A stretch of DNA of 64,000 bases from Fragilaria crotonensis (GCA_022925895.1 JAKSYS010000238.1:16995-80994), one strand, 5' to 3'. Shown: positions 1-13,095, numbered from the stretch's first letter. Notes: generated from the letters alone by a model not told the origin. A program made the numbers and translations.

Positions 1-128
1 CATCTTTGTCATCAACATCATCTTCATCATCAACATCATCTTCGTTGTCAACATCATCTTCGTCGTCAACATCCTCTTCATCATCAACATTGTCTTCATC
101 GTCAACCTCTTCCTCCTCGTAGTCACTT
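1..128 (-). repeat. Acidic trinucleotide-rich repeat, probable C-terminal tail of the adjacent transposase
   Basis: Read on the minus strand, this stretch is a run of GAT/GAC/GAA codons with regularly spaced GTT. It gives a degenerate Asp-Asp-Glu-Asp-Asp-Val pattern with a period of about 15-18 bases. It lies directly downstream of the minus-strand transposase remnant, so I infer it is the acidic C-terminal tail of that protein or a microsatellite grown from it. The sequence continues past the window edge, so its full length is unknown. Confidence 0.6.
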
Positions 129-186
129 TCTAACGAAGGTGAATCTCGCGATTCATGACACTTGTTGATCATCGAGTCCCATGACG

Positions 187-3100
187 TTACCCATTCGTCT
201 TTCCTCCGGAAAAGGAAAGGTAATACTCCTCCGCTCCGACATCGCGAATGCCTATGGTTGGTGCGACAAGGTTGTTGACGTTAACCATGAACAATGTTGG
301 CTTTGATTTCGCATCCTTGCGATTTAGTTTGTAACGACCTATCATTGTGTTGGAGAATTCCCTCACTTCCTCGTCGATTGCATCAAAGGAGTGTATGAGA
401 GCGTACACTCCTGCTTCTTTTATTGATGGCTGTCCCGATTCTTGAAGGGCAATCCGTGCACCTCAGGGCAAGTGACGAAGGTCAACAAAGGTGTGGATAA
501 ATGCCGGTAGTGGATATTGGAAGCCGTGCCACTCAACCATTGCATGGTCATTCCAAGGTTTGCCATCGTATATGCTTGGATGTGCACGATACTTATGCCC
601 ATTGACGCAAATGAACTCTGTGAAGCATGGAAGCTTCCCATCGGTCAAAAAGGGCAGCAAACAATGTTGCCCAAGGAAATGCATTGCACTGCGAGACAAG
701 GAGTCGCCACCAGGATTGTCTGTGGGATACGTCCGATTCCAGCGGAAGCTAGGGCTTGGATCCCCAACCCTCCGTGAGATTGTGAATTGTCGGCCAGACA
801 TTGTTGGAAGTGCATCGTCTTCACCGGACTTTCCAGCAGCAGTCGCAAAGAACTACCGCCCTTGTGAATGATATCCTGCTGCATGTCTTGCCATGCGGAG
901 GCAATAGCAAGGTTTTCGATGTACCTGTGTGCCGCCTGCCTTGTGAATGTCTTCGCACGTTTTGGGTGTTCCTTGCCGTGATCTTTGATAGAGGTATGTG
1001 TGCTGATTCGGCATAGGCACTATTAACGTTCTCAGGAACCCCATGATCGAGGATGTCTTCGCTGAGGTGTAGGACCAAGTGGGTCTTGATAGTGTTATTG
1101 CCCATTCCACTCGCTCTCGGTGAGACACTTGCCATTTGACGCATCAGCCACTGCACTGCACAATGTGATTTTGTGACTTGCGCTTTTGAAATGGTGGATT
1201 GCTTCATCCATTGGTGCCACTGGAGGAGGGATGATACAACGAGTATCCAATCCGCAAGATGTGCCTCGTTGCTCAGCCTTTGTAGTTCTGGGTCCTTAAC
1301 TTTCAACTTCTTTGGGTCCTTGACTTTCGACTTGTTCTTCGACTTCTTTGCACCGTTTTTGGGTGGCAGGGGCGGTGTGAATATTTGTCTGAATCTGGTT
1401 GTGTGCATTGCAAACAACTTCACCAACAGGCATCCTGTTATCTCGTGCCCCATCAAATTGGTGCCGGAAGAAAATCCTTTTGGGAAGTTCATTCTTGGGA
1501 GATCGCGGTCGCTGTGTCGTGACAATCGCCCACCAATGGAAGCACACAGTCGATCATAATATTTCAGGGACAAGGAGTCGCGACCGCCTGCTTGAGCTGC
1601 GAACGCTTCGAGACAGTATTTAAACCAGCCCAAGGAAATGAGGTGCAACATCTCACCAGGACACGCCCCAAATATTCCCCTCTTATTATGGAGACCAAAA
1701 CGAACCTTGTCAAAGCCGTTGACCAGATAGTTCTGCGACATTGCTTTCAGCCCTTCCAAATCACCCGATCTGACCAGCTTGTTGATAGCAGCTGGATTCC
1801 TGTGGCGATACTTCGCCTTTGAGTATCCAGATTCAAGGGTGGGACATTCGCACACGCGACAAAGTTGCTTAACGGAGCTGAAGCGAGCTGTATAATGCCC
1901 ACATAGACGATCATGGCCCTCAGTATCGCCAATTATGAATGGGATGTAAGGATGCAGTACAATGGGATAAACCTTCCCATCGTAATGTAACATCCAATTG
2001 AATCCCTTGCGTTGCAAGTCAAGGAAGCCGGATTCTTCGAGGATGAACTTGATCTGCATGTGCATCTCGTTAAGGATGTAAGTGGACCAGCTCACATTGG
2101 GAATAGACTTCAGTGCAACTTGACCAATAACAGTGCCGTCAGGAACATCGGCAGCCATGGTGGGAGCAAACCCAGACTTTCTACCTTTTTTTGCTTGTCG
2201 GCTTGTGTGCTGGAAATTGGCATATATAGCCAAGGATTCGCATTGCGCTATGCTGCGATCGAACACCATGCTTGAGAAGGCCATGAGATATAGTCATGGG
2301 TTCCATCTGCATCCGACCATATGTGTCTACTTGTGTCTTGTCCATTGCTACGACTGTTGGTAAAATCATGTCGACACCCTTTTTCTTGACAAGTTCTTTG
2401 TACGTCCTGCGGTAACAACGACCTGTATTGATGTCTCCAATGTCACCAGACTTTGAGGGTTCAACAAAAGGATCCTTATGTTCATGAAACAAATAGTTTT
2501 CGTCGCGATTCAGAAGAGGGCACGAGAGGAGAGATGCGAAGACTTGAGAGGCATCAAAATACACCATGGATACGATCCTCTTTGAATAAGGCAGATAGAG
2601 CTGCTTCTCCTTTGGTATTAATCCCTTCATGTTGTACCTGCAATACAACTTTTGTACAACCTTCTCGGGATGGTTGGCAGTCCACCTGGAATATATGTCC
2701 ATTACTGTTGGCTTGAGCTGACCAATTAAGAATACGAGTAAATGCATTGAGAGGTGCATTTAGCTCCTTGAAGGTGTAGCAATTCAATATGGACCTTTTC
2801 CTCTCGAGAGAATCGGTCGAGGCCAAGTGGATTTGAACGCAACTCAAGCAGTTCCTCATACAGTTTCAGCACACATCGATCGGGTGCCCCTTCTCCGTCA
2901 ACGTGAGGATCTTCTCCTCATTGTTCCAAGGAAGTGCATCATCTAATGATGGGAATCCATCCTCGCGATCATCTTCAATCTTACCATCCTCGAAACAACG
3001 CTCTTTGCTAGTCCTGGCTATACCTGATGATGCGTCCACTTTTGACGATTGCACGTTCGTCTTTCGAGTCAATGCTGGACCATTTGCCGGCTTCCTTGTC

Positions 3101-3366
3101 GAAGAAAGATTCCCAGAAAGTGGATGAGTCACAGATGACAAATCATTTGATGAAAGCCGTCCGCTTCTCCTTAGTGGTGAGGATTGTGTTGCCGCATCAT
3201 TGTTACGAAGAACACTACCAGAAATGAACTCGTGGCATGTTGTGTAGAGCTGCTCGCAAATGGGACTCTGAGCAATGTGAGTTGAAAGCCTCTTGAACAA
3301 TCGATGACAACCAGCACATCGCGAAGAAGAGGTAATACCACTAGTTGAGCCTGATGCCATTTTCAA
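187..3366 (-). pseudogene. Plavaka/CACTA-like DNA transposase, frameshifted remnant
   Basis: A class II transposase runs from 3366 down to about 187 in at least five frames. The N-terminal part (3366-2866) has a Cys/His cluster, CAGCH...H...C, resembling a zinc finger. The middle (2759-2181) has the family-typical stretch DKTQVDTYGRMQMEP followed by a KHGVRS block. The core (2284-821) has GDTEGHDRLCGHY, then a CxxC cluster, then FGACPGEMLHL, which I take as the Asp and Glu of the catalytic core. Frame changes occur near 2860, 2750, 2190, about 900 and about 780, so no intact product is possible. The assignment to Plavaka/CACTA-like rests on motif memory and not on a search. Confidence 0.7.
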
Positions 3367-3889
3367 GAAACAATTTTAGAAACAAGCTGTGAGATTTTGC
3401 ATGTGCACAAAAATGCTGTAAAATGAAACAAATGCCTTGAAGATATAAAATAAGAATTGCGACGAGTAAAGAAACCACTTGGCAGGAATTCACAATTCTA
3501 TTTCAATAGCCTCGAGGAAAATGGTAAGAAAACGAAAGATGTTTTCGAAGATGCGGGAAAATGTTGAGGCTTTGAATCGACAATTGAGTAATCGAAATCA
3601 AACAATTTTATGAAAGAACTCAATGTTGTTAAGAAATCATCCACTGTTGTTTTGATCATCATAATTGTGATAAACTGAACAAAATTTTCTTCTATTTGTT
3701 ATAATTACAACACGAATGCTATGCATCCAATAGATGTTCGTTAAGACAAACATTAAAGTGTCAGAGACTTACAAAAGACGCCGTATTAATGTATGAAACC
3801 GCCATAAAATAATACGTATTAAACAAATATTGTGAATATGCAACAAATTTCCCAATAAAAAATGACAACCTAAACAAAACGTACCTTCT
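3367..3889. other. AT-rich intergenic stretch
   Basis: AT-rich sequence between the start of the minus-strand transposase and the first recognisable LINE-1 coding sequence. No coding potential or structured repeat is evident. The 5' junction of LINE-1 must lie in or just after it, but I could not locate it because no target-site duplication matching the 3' flank at 16956 is present. Confidence 0.5.
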
Positions 3890-3897
3890 GATGTAAG

Positions 3898-5150
3898 ATG
3901 CGCACACGTCACCCCGAAGCTTTCGAAAGATTTATCAAAGCACAAACTCAGATGATCGCTACAAACTATGTAATCATCTTGAATCATATGATATCGGTCC
4001 AGACGCAATGCATTACTTGTCTGATCGAATTTCGGCCATTCCAGGAATCTTGTCTCTATTGCCATGCGCATCAGTCAACGAAGATGGCAGATACAAAGTC
4101 CTCGTTCATCAAAAGAACTATCACAAAGTCCGAGACCATCTCAAGGATGTCATTCCCAAATGGTACGACGAGTTTGTTGAACCAGACGCCAAAGCCCCAG
4201 AGCATAGATACCCCGGACCTCCAGAAGTTTCACCCATCGAATCAGACGGCGACTCGCAAGGCGATCAATCATACTTAACCATTAGCATCAACACAGCAAT
4301 GTCCATCGGATCCAATTTGTCAACCGACAGCCCACCAATCTTCGTTTATCCAAAACAACAACAAAGCTCGACGGATAACTCGACATTCGGAGGCCAAGCC
4401 ATGTCATCACTCAACGGAAGATCTTGGGCAGAAACTGCACGCGGCTCTCGAGCACATTCATCAACTGATTTCAAGTCATCGGAAGAATCGGACATTCAGA
4501 GGACGTTGAAGAAGGATTTAGAAATCAGCCGCGAAGAGGTGGCGCAACTCAAAGAGACTGGCAAAAATTGAAGAAATCAGAACTCAAGAACAAGCACGCA
4601 TTGAGGAGAAGGTTAAGGAACAAGTGGAAAGAGAACGTGAAGCAATTGACGAGAAGGTTAAACAACAAGTGGCACTAGCTCTACAAGAGCAATTCTCGAC
4701 TTTCACACAACAAATGACCACTATGTTTGCTCAAATGATGTCCACACAACACCACGACCAAAGCCTAGGAAAGAGATCGGCTACCCAGATTCAAGATGCA
4801 ACAACCGAGGAGAAGACGCTCATGAGACATTTCGAGGTGACGACTCCATCAAACGACGAGACAACAAAAAACACCAACAAAAACCCCAACAAAAGAACTG
4901 ACCGAAAGTAGCGGAATGTGGAATACACCTGACTACCTCGAGGAGATTGCTTCGCAATCTGAGTGGTCGACAAGAAGTCCACCACCTACAAAAGAAAAGT
5001 TTACGAACGAGTCGGCCCTAAAGGAACAGGAGACAAAAATCAGATGTCGGAGTCAGAAGACGACGACATTAACAAGCAAGGCTCTAGAATTGAGAGCACC
5101 AACAAGTCCTTGGCCCATATCATGGAACTCGAGGCACATACTAGGACAAA
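3898..5150 (+). pseudogene. LINE-1 ORF1 remnant
   Basis: Fragments in different frames cover the C-terminal half of a LINE ORF1: 3898-4020, 4008-4571 and 4624-4911. The second fragment has a segment (YKVLVHQKNYHKVRDHL) that seems to correspond to the KAYLLVPPQHEHAANHAL region of LINE-3 ORF1. After that comes a Ser/Thr/Pro-rich linker, then a charged, probably coiled-coil stretch rich in Glu/Lys/Gln (about 4480-4740). The N-terminal half is absent and frames change near 4010, 4570 and 4911. ORF1 proteins of LINEs bind element RNA in the ribonucleoprotein; that role is inferred from position only. Confidence 0.6.
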
Positions 5151-8100
5151 ATGATTGAAAATCAGGAAGACGTAAGAGAAACACAACTTCTCGGAAGACA
5201 GAGCACACCAACGGAAACAACAAGGCGACACACGAACACAGAACAATTAACAATCGCACAAACGGAGTGGAGGAGAATTTTTACGCAGCGAACAGAAAAC
5301 AGTACGGAGACTCAGAGAACACACCGGGAAATACACATATCTAGAGCAAATCAAAGAACGAATAAATACTGGGGAGACGAGTTAAAATCAAAGGAGGCAG
5401 GCACGTTGCGAGTTTACTCAGGGAATGTTAACGGTTTCACACTCGATCGACGCGGAGGACAATTCGATCATTATTGCGCAGCAATGAGAGAAGTTCAAGC
5501 GGACATTATATGCGGACAAGAACACAATTTGGACACTGTTCAGTCGACTGTTCGAAGTATCTTATACGACACAACAAAACAGCATTGGAAGAGATCAAGA
5601 ATAAATTTTTCCAATACACCGGTAGCATTCAAAAATCAATACAAACCGGGCGGAACGTTTATGATGACAGTAGGAGATATAACAGGACGCGTAAGAACAG
5701 TATACCAGGACGGATGGGGACGATGGGTTTGCCACAAACTCCAAGGACGGACAGGACGAATAATTACAATTATCTCGGCATACCAAGTAGTAACAGATTT
5801 CCCAGGCAAAGGATTGATAACAGCCGCATCGCAACAACAAAGTCTTCTCATTCAAGCACAAGACAACATCACCGCCCCGAGGGTGGCTTTCCGCAGAGAT
5901 TTGGGAAATTATCTAAAGCAATGCCGCGAAGGAAACGAGGAAATCTTTCTACTCGGAGATTTTAACGAGTGCATAGGTTCAGATCCTGACGCAATGCAAA
6001 AAATATTGGATGACAATGAACTCACGAATGTAATGAGCAATAAACACTCAGGTCCGCTACCTGCGACATACTCAAGAGGACACAAATGTCTCGATTACGC
6101 ATTCGCAACTCCGGGCATAATACAGTCTGTGGTCAATGCTGGTTACGAAGCGTTCAACGCAAAATTTCCAACAGATCATCGGGCTTATTACGTCGACTTC
6201 GCAATTGACCAATTGTTTGGAGTTCAAATTCAACCGTTGGCAAAGTTTGAACCCCGAGTTCTAAAATCCAACAACCTGCAACAAGTAACCGCTTACATCA
6301 AAGCTAAACACAAATTTCTGGAAGATCACAACGTCTTCGAGCGTATACAACAACTTGACCGACCCGGCAATCGCCATGTTTTTGCAGAACGGATTGACAA
6401 AGATGTAACTGCCGCAAGCATCGCAGCAGAAAAAGTTATTCCACGGTTCGATGCACCACACTGGTCAGCAGAATTGGCCAAGGCGAGAAAAAAAGTACAA
6501 GTATTGCAAAAGTGGATATCTTCGAAACGTACTGGAATACTGAATACAGAAACAATCAACCAAGAATGGGGAAACATCACTTCGGTCGACGAGCTACCGC
6601 AGACAATACATGAGTGTTCAGTTATGTTAAGAGAGGCAAAAAGAGAAGTCAAAGCGATTGTTCAAGAGAGTTATCAGAGACGCGACCGTGAGAGACGAAA
6701 ACGAATCGAAATGTTAGAGCTTCAACACTGAAAGCCGATGCAACGGAAGCGAAACGCCTTAGATGTTTGCAAAAAGGAGAAGCTATCAGAAACCTATTCG
6801 AAAAGCTTAAACGCCTCCGACTCACCAAGGAAAAGACAGGTGTCACACGCCTCGAGATACCAGCTAGCACAGAAGATGATCCAAATCAGTGCACAGATTG
6901 GCGACAAATCGATGTGCCAACAGAGATTGTGCATCATCTACGAGAACGTAACAGACGTCACTTCGGACAAGCGCATGGCACACCATTCACTGTCCCACCG
7001 CTCAGTGACGACCTAGGATTCACGGGACAAAGCAGCTCAACTGAAGCAATTCTTCGAGGCGAATACTCGCGCGACGAGTTGGACGATAACGTGGGGATTC
7101 TTTTGCAACATCTCAAACAAACGGAAGCAGTAGCATCAGCACATACGTGCCCGAAGATCGATGAGGAAGAATTCAAAGCAAAATTACGCATCTGGAGGAA
7201 ACGACGACGACATCCCCATCAGGCCTTCACCTCGGACACTATAAAACACTGATAGCGAAACACGCTTACTCGTTTATACCAGAGGAGGAGGATGATAACC
7301 ACAAACGACAACGCGAGGAATGGATCAAATGCAAGCAGAATTGGTAGACGTTCATCTGAAACTTATCAATTATGCGTTACTACGCGGATATTCTTTCACT
7401 CGATGGCATCAAGTTGCAAATACAATTATTTTCAAAGAACCGGGAAATATCCGAATCCATCGCACACGAGTAATCCATTTATACGAGGCTGATTACAACC
7501 TCGCCATGGGTCTGAAATGGCGATCAGCACTCTACGGAGCAGAGAAGAAAGAATGCTGAACGACGGTCAGTATGGATCACGCCCCAATCGAAACGCGTTC
7601 GATCCGGTATTTATAGAAGAGCTACAAATGGAAATTTCGCGGCTAACAAGGAAAACACTGATTCAGACCAATTACGACGCGACTGCGTGCTACGATAGGA
7701 TAGTACCAAATCTCGCAATGGTGACAAGCAGAACATTCGGAGTTCCAGCAACGGTCACATCGGTAAACGCAAATACGTTGCAACAAGCCCAATACCGGAT
7801 ACGAACAGATTTGGGACTTGCAGAAGAGAGCTACAGTCATTGTCATTCTAATCCCATTTACGGAACCGGGCAAGGAAGCGGAAATTCACCAGTTATCTGG
7901 TGTTTCTTATCGAGTATCCTGTACGATTGTTATGATGCCAAAGCTTTCAAAGCAGAATATTATTCACCGGATACATCCGAACACGCAAATTTAGGAATGG
8001 TGGGATTCGTCGACGATTCCAATGGACAAACGAATCAGTTTTTAGCTGAAGAAACCGAACAGTCACGACAAGCTATGTTACATCAGATGCAAGCAAATGC

Positions 8101-10015
8101 ACAACTTTGGTCCGATCTACTGAGCTCCACGGGGGGTGCATTGGAATTGAGCAAATGTTCTTATCATGTAATGGCATGGCAATTCACAGGACAAGGTTCT
8201 CCAGTTCTCATTACAGAACCGATAAAATACGCAGGAGTCACGGTCACAGATTCTATCCACGGCGAAGAACAACGACTCAAGTACTTATCGCCGTACGCAT
8301 CTCATAAAACACTCGGACATTACAAAGAGCCAGCTGGGACACAAAAGGAGCAATACAGACAGCTGAAGAGAAAGAGCGACGAATCAGTGGAATTCATGCG
8401 TACATGCACGCTCACAAGAGAAGAAGCGTGGACTTACTACTACGCTTGCTATCTGCCAAGCATCGGATATCCGTTAGCGAACTCACATTTTACCGAAGCC
8501 CAACTTACGAACATCCAGAGGAAAGCCATGGCAATCATCTTTGCAAAATGCGGATACAATCGGAATACAAAGAGAGAAATCTTATTCGGGCCGATCGAGT
8601 TAGGCGGAGCAAATTTTCGTCGTCTGTATGACCAACAAGGAATAGGGCAAATACACCTTTTCCTCTACCATTGGAGACTTCGGACACAAGCAGGACAACT
8701 TCTGCGATGCGCGGTGGCGTGGGCCCAATACTGCGCAGGAATATCGACTCCTATCTTAGAAGACGTCCATACAAAGTTGACGCATCTTGAATCTCGGTGG
8801 TTGTTATCCCTTCGGAAATATTTGTCACACATCGACGCAAGAATCCAGGTCGACAGTACAGGGCTAGCACCAATGGAACGAGCACGACTCATACATAATG
8901 GATCACGTTATCGCTTCGAAGCAATTCACGGAGGCAGAGATTCGCAAGCTGAACTATTGCCGGTTGTATCTCGGCGCGCTGACAATTGCGGATTTGGCAA
9001 CATCGGCAGGCGACCGTCTCGATAATGCCAAATTGCAGGAACAACTTCTCTCATGAGTATTAAGACTAAGTGGTTGACGGCACATCAAGAAAGACCGGAA
9101 AAAGCTGAGTGGCGGTTATGGTTAAGAGCAAATAAATTATGGAGTCATGAAAATGGCATCCTCCTCCAGCCTTTAGGGCGCTGGAAACTTCCCCATTCGA
9201 AGTCGCTTGGAACATTTCTCATACGCAACTTCTGACAAGTTATACGTGCGAACGCAAGCTGGAGAATACCACAGATACCGTAAAGGTCGATCGCAGATTT
9301 TTGAGTTAGGGAGGAGAACGATCAAGTTACAGGACATTCCTGCCAACGCGGTTCCGGTAGAAATCGAGGCGAGCGGCAACGCGCACTGGCGTTTAGTTCA
9401 TCGGACGGCCATTATACAACGCCAGCAGCAACCAATTGCAACATTCAAGGATTATATTCACACTCTGGAAGCGTGGGAAATCGATCTGTTAGAACACACA
9501 GAACTTTTGGTGGACCCGTATACTATATGCCTCGAACTACAAGAATCCTTTGCTGCAGGAGCGATGGGTCAGAAAAGTTCGGCACAGACGGAGCATTCGG
9601 ATGGACATTGAGCAACACTAACGGGAAAGAGCGGCAAGGAATGGGTCCATCGCGAGGAAGTGTAATGGATTCGTACCGGGCTGAGTGCAGTGGAATGTTG
9701 TCGATACTGAGGTTCCTTATCAGGCTTGCAGAGTTTACAGCGATGGACGGTCCATGGACAGGGACGATTGCGACAGATAGTCAGAGTATGCTCGACACGC
9801 TCTTTGGTCGAGATAAAAACAGCGGTCCAGCAGCTGCTACTCCGACCACTCTCCCACACAGATATCACACCGCAAATCCGATGATTCCAGAATGGGACCT
9901 CTTGAAAGAGATTAGAGAATCACTTCTCCAATTACCAATGGTCAAGTTAATGTACGTGAAAGGCCAACAAGATCGCGAACGCCATTATAGCCGACTCGAT
10001 TTGTATGCTCAACTC
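5151..10015 (+). pseudogene. LINE-1 ORF2, 5' part: endonuclease, reverse transcriptase, first half of RNase H
   Basis: The ORF2 protein nicks target DNA and copies element RNA by target-primed reverse transcription. Endonuclease motifs are in the first open stretch (5151-6731): GNVNGF, QEHNLD, LLGDFNEC, DYAFATP and TDHRAYY. The frame shifts near 6700, 7220 and 7330. The reverse transcriptase follows (about 7200-8150) with YDATACYDRI (motif A), GTGQGSGNSP (motif B) and VGFVDDSN (motif C). RNase H begins near 9567 with SDGS, YRAECSG and ATDSQS. The expected KGHQD reads KGQQD at about 9956-9973, from one T-to-A change relative to LINE-2. The frame is cut at 10015 by Copia-1. Confidence 0.85.
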
Positions 10016-10343
10016 TGTTGAATAATGTTATCGACGGAATGACCGGACATAGTGAGAGGACAAACGGAGACGAAACGAATACCGGATGGAGAACCGTTGA
10101 GTCTAAACAAGATATTAAAGAGAAACGGAAGCGGTCACGGCTGAGTGCCGGCAAGACTGAGAACGTATCACGTGTGAACGAAAAGGTCAATTGTAAACGG
10201 ACCACCTTGGGAAACGAATGATAGTCTCATTCTAATTTAATTTTCCGATTTACAAGCGATTTAATCTCCCAGTGTCTACTACAGTACTGTACCGTTGTCT
10301 GATTGGCACGTAGGTACTGTGTGTTGATATTGTGGTTTCAACA
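10016..10343 (+). repeat. Copia-1 5' LTR
   Basis: 328 bp, matching 15425-15752 except for one substitution. It contains an open reading frame of about 67 codons (10018-10221) that in the 3' LTR forms the C-terminal tail of the pol ORF. It also contains TTCTAATTTAATTTT (10230-10244), which is complementary to the sequence at the 3' boundary of this LTR. Confidence 0.95.
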
Positions 10344-10357
10344 AAATTAAATTAGAA
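10343..10357 (+). other. Copia-1 primer-binding region, self-complementary
   Basis: The bases at the 5' LTR/internal boundary, AAAATTAAATTAGAA, are the exact reverse complement of 10230-10244 inside the LTR. A typical tRNA 3'-end primer site (starting TGG) is absent, as is the GGTTATGAGCCC site of Copia-2 and Copia-3. If transcription starts near 10230, the RNA 5' end could fold back on this site. That is inference. Confidence 0.55.
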
Positions 10358-10373
10358 AACTCAAGTCCTAATC

Positions 10374-11500
10374 ATGGCAGAGGCCAAGGAAAGGACCGAG
10401 CGAAACAGTGATGCAGGACAGAAGGACAAGGAAGAAGGTGAAGCCAAAAAGAGAGGCTACAACTTCAACAAGGGTCATCGTGTCGCGTCGAAGAAATTTG
10501 AAGGAAAATGCGACGAGCTGAACGGAGCTATTTTTGATTGTTCTGAATCTAAAATGGCAGATACGTTCGTCAGAACCAAGAAGGAGTTATCCGCTTATTG
10601 CGGTAGGACTTTCAAGCATGGTGGCGACATTCGTCTCGCTATCGACACTCTTGAGGCGCCAACGTTCTTCCTACCAGACGACTTACCTCCAACAGCAACT
10701 GCTGGTCAGACGAAATTGTGGGAGACGCAGTCACAATGGTCGGAAAACAGATGGCGGGCTTCAACGAAAACATCAAGAAGCTATACGCCCTTGTATGGGG
10801 CAATGCACCGACATGATGCAGCAGAAGCTGGAATCGAGCGCTGGCTGGGACGAGATCTGGCGAAGCGGCGATGGCCTGAAACTGCTCATACTTATCAAGA
10901 ACATTGCGTATGCCTTCCAAAGCCAGAATTATCCAGGAAGGGCCATCCACGAAGCAAAGAAACGATATTTCAACCTGATGCAAAACGGAAGCACTACTCT
11001 GAAGGAGCATCTCACCGTTTTCAACAATCTCGTTGATGTGCTCGAACATACTGGCGGCAACATCGATGACGACGTCGGGATGGAACGGTATGTTCTAAAC
11101 GGAAGAGACAAGGCCGCGATGACCCTGCCGAGCTCGGTGCTATGAAGGCCGAAGTCAGGGACAGGATCCTGGGAGTTGCGTTTATGTTGACGTGCGATCG
11201 TGCCCGTTTCGGCAAGTACATCGAAGGGATCAACAACGATTACAATGAGGGTAACGCCCGCTATCCCAACAGCAGGGCCGATGCATTTCATCGCCTCTCC
11301 AACTACCAGAACAATCCTCGACTCGGACAGCGCGAGGTGGGAGGCGAAGGAAATTGCCTTCGTGAACGCCGACAGCGAGAAAGCTGACAAAAGGCCAAAC
11401 CCAGAAGCAAGGAGCACATAACGTGTCACCGCTGCAAAAGAAAGGACACTACGCAAACGAGTGCGACGGTGAACGTGTGGCGGAGGGTGATGAAAAAGCC
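10374..11500 (+). pseudogene. Copia-1 gag, frameshifted
   Basis: The capsid-like gag starts at the ATG at 10374 with a charged N-terminus (MAEAKERTERNSDAGQKDKE). It continues in frame to about 10720, then shifts; the following capsid-like part (about 10770-11090) includes SSAGWDEIWRSGDGLKLL. A further shift near 11120 leads to MKAEVRDRILGVAFML. A CCHC zinc knuckle, CHRC...GHYANEC, is split by a frameshift near 11430. Gag packages element RNA into virus-like particles. With at least three frame changes this copy cannot make a full Gag. Confidence 0.75.
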
Positions 11501-11508
11501 AGCAGCTG

Positions 11509-13090
11509 AAGCAGCCAAGAAACAGTCGGGTACGACGCTACTCACAAGTGGCATCTACGACATTGACTTCCTTGACGACCAAGATGAGGTTGCCAACTAT
11601 GCCTTCAAACGTCGGCGCGGTTGGACCTGACCACGGGGTTGTCATGCAAATCGAGCACGACGGTAAGCTTCCGCGAAACTGGATCCTTCTTGATAACCAG
11701 TCTACAGTGGATGTTTTCTGCAACAAGAATCTGTTGTCGAATATTCGCGAGCATTCAAACTCGATGGACATTCACTGCAACGCTGGCATCGCCAGTACTA
11801 AGTTGATCGGCGAGCTCCGTGGATACGGAACCGTGTGGTACAACCCTGCAGGCATTGCGAACATTCTGTCTCTCGCGAAGGCGAAGAACGTGGATACCGC
11901 GTGACATTCGATACCGAGGAAGGAAATGCTTTCCACCTAACCAAACATGACGGGACGGTGCGTGTTTTCAAGCAGTCCCCGAAGGCTATACTACATCGAT
12001 ACCAAGGAACAGGACCATGAAGACACAGCAGGACACTATGGCGTGAACCTGATCAATACGGTAGAGGATAACCGTATTAAGTACCCGAACGCGATTACTC
12101 GAAGGCGGTACTGGCTCGAAAGGTACAAAAATCATCGGAAGACCAAGCACTAAGACATTCCTGGGCATCGTGGACAAGAACCTGTTCCAAAATTGCCCTG
12201 TCAAGCGTGAGGACATCATTGCAGCGGAGCGGATATTTGGCCCAGAGGTCGGATCGCTCATGGGCAAGACAATCCGAAAGACGCCAAAAGCAGTCCAGGC
12301 TACGTACACCAATATACCAGCTACCATAATGTCTCGGTACCGGAAAGTGACTCTTGCCGGTGATATCATGTTCGTAAACAAGCTTCCATTTTTCGTTACA
12401 ATTTCGAGGAATATTCGGTTTTCGACATCTGAGTTCCTAACCAACCGAAAATCCGAGACGATTTTTAAGGCCATCACGCATGTGCACCAGACGTATGCAA
12501 AGCGTGGGTTCCACATTGAGGTGATACTGATGGACGGCGAGTTTGACAAGGACGGTCTCGTTGGTGACGTTGCGGAGTTAGGGATCACCATAAATTGTGT
12601 GGCCGCCGAAGAACATGTGCCCGAGATAGAGCGCCACATCAGGACCATCAAAGAAAGGTCCAGAAGTGTGGTCAGCACACTGCCGTTCAAGCAATTGCCC
12701 GCAAGAATCGTTATCGAGCTCATACACTACGTGGTGTTCTGGCTCAACAGTTTCCCTGCCCAGAGGGGCATTTCCGATGTGTTGAGCCCTCGAGCTATCG
12801 TGGTGGGGTCGACGATTGACTATGCCACTCATTGCAAAATCGAGTTTGGCGCTTACGTCCAGACCCATGAACCCCACGACAACTCTATGACACCGCGCAC
12901 GACAGGTGCCATTGCGCTCCGCCCGACAGGTAACGCACAAGGGGGACACTATTTCTACAGCCTTACAACTGGTAAGCGCCTGCACCGCACACAATGGACA
13001 GAACTCCCAATCCCTGCAGATGTCATTGATCGGGTGCACAGACTATCTCGGCGCGATCTCGAACTGACTCCCTTGAGTTTTCCGATCGGG
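11509..13090 (+). pseudogene. Copia-1 protease and integrase region
   Basis: A protease-like segment lies at about 11630-11900 with WILLDNQSTVDVF, where DNQS replaces the usual D-T/S-G of aspartic proteases, as I recall for CoDi elements. After two frame changes the integrase ORF is open from about 12170. Its core shows LAGDIMFVN, LMDGEFD and EIERHIRTIKER, giving the D, D and E of the catalytic triad. A C-terminal part with HYFYSLTTGKRLHR follows. The integrase frame leaves the downstream acidic linker frame near 13080. The integrase would insert the cDNA with a 5-bp duplication, which agrees with the AACTC found. Confidence 0.8.
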
Positions 13091-13095
13091 CAGGA

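Noticed and set aside
3360-3900. A target-site duplication for the 5' end of LINE-1
   Set aside because: I looked for a match to GTGATGTCCATTGC, which follows the LINE-1 tail, and found none, so the 5' junction is left open.
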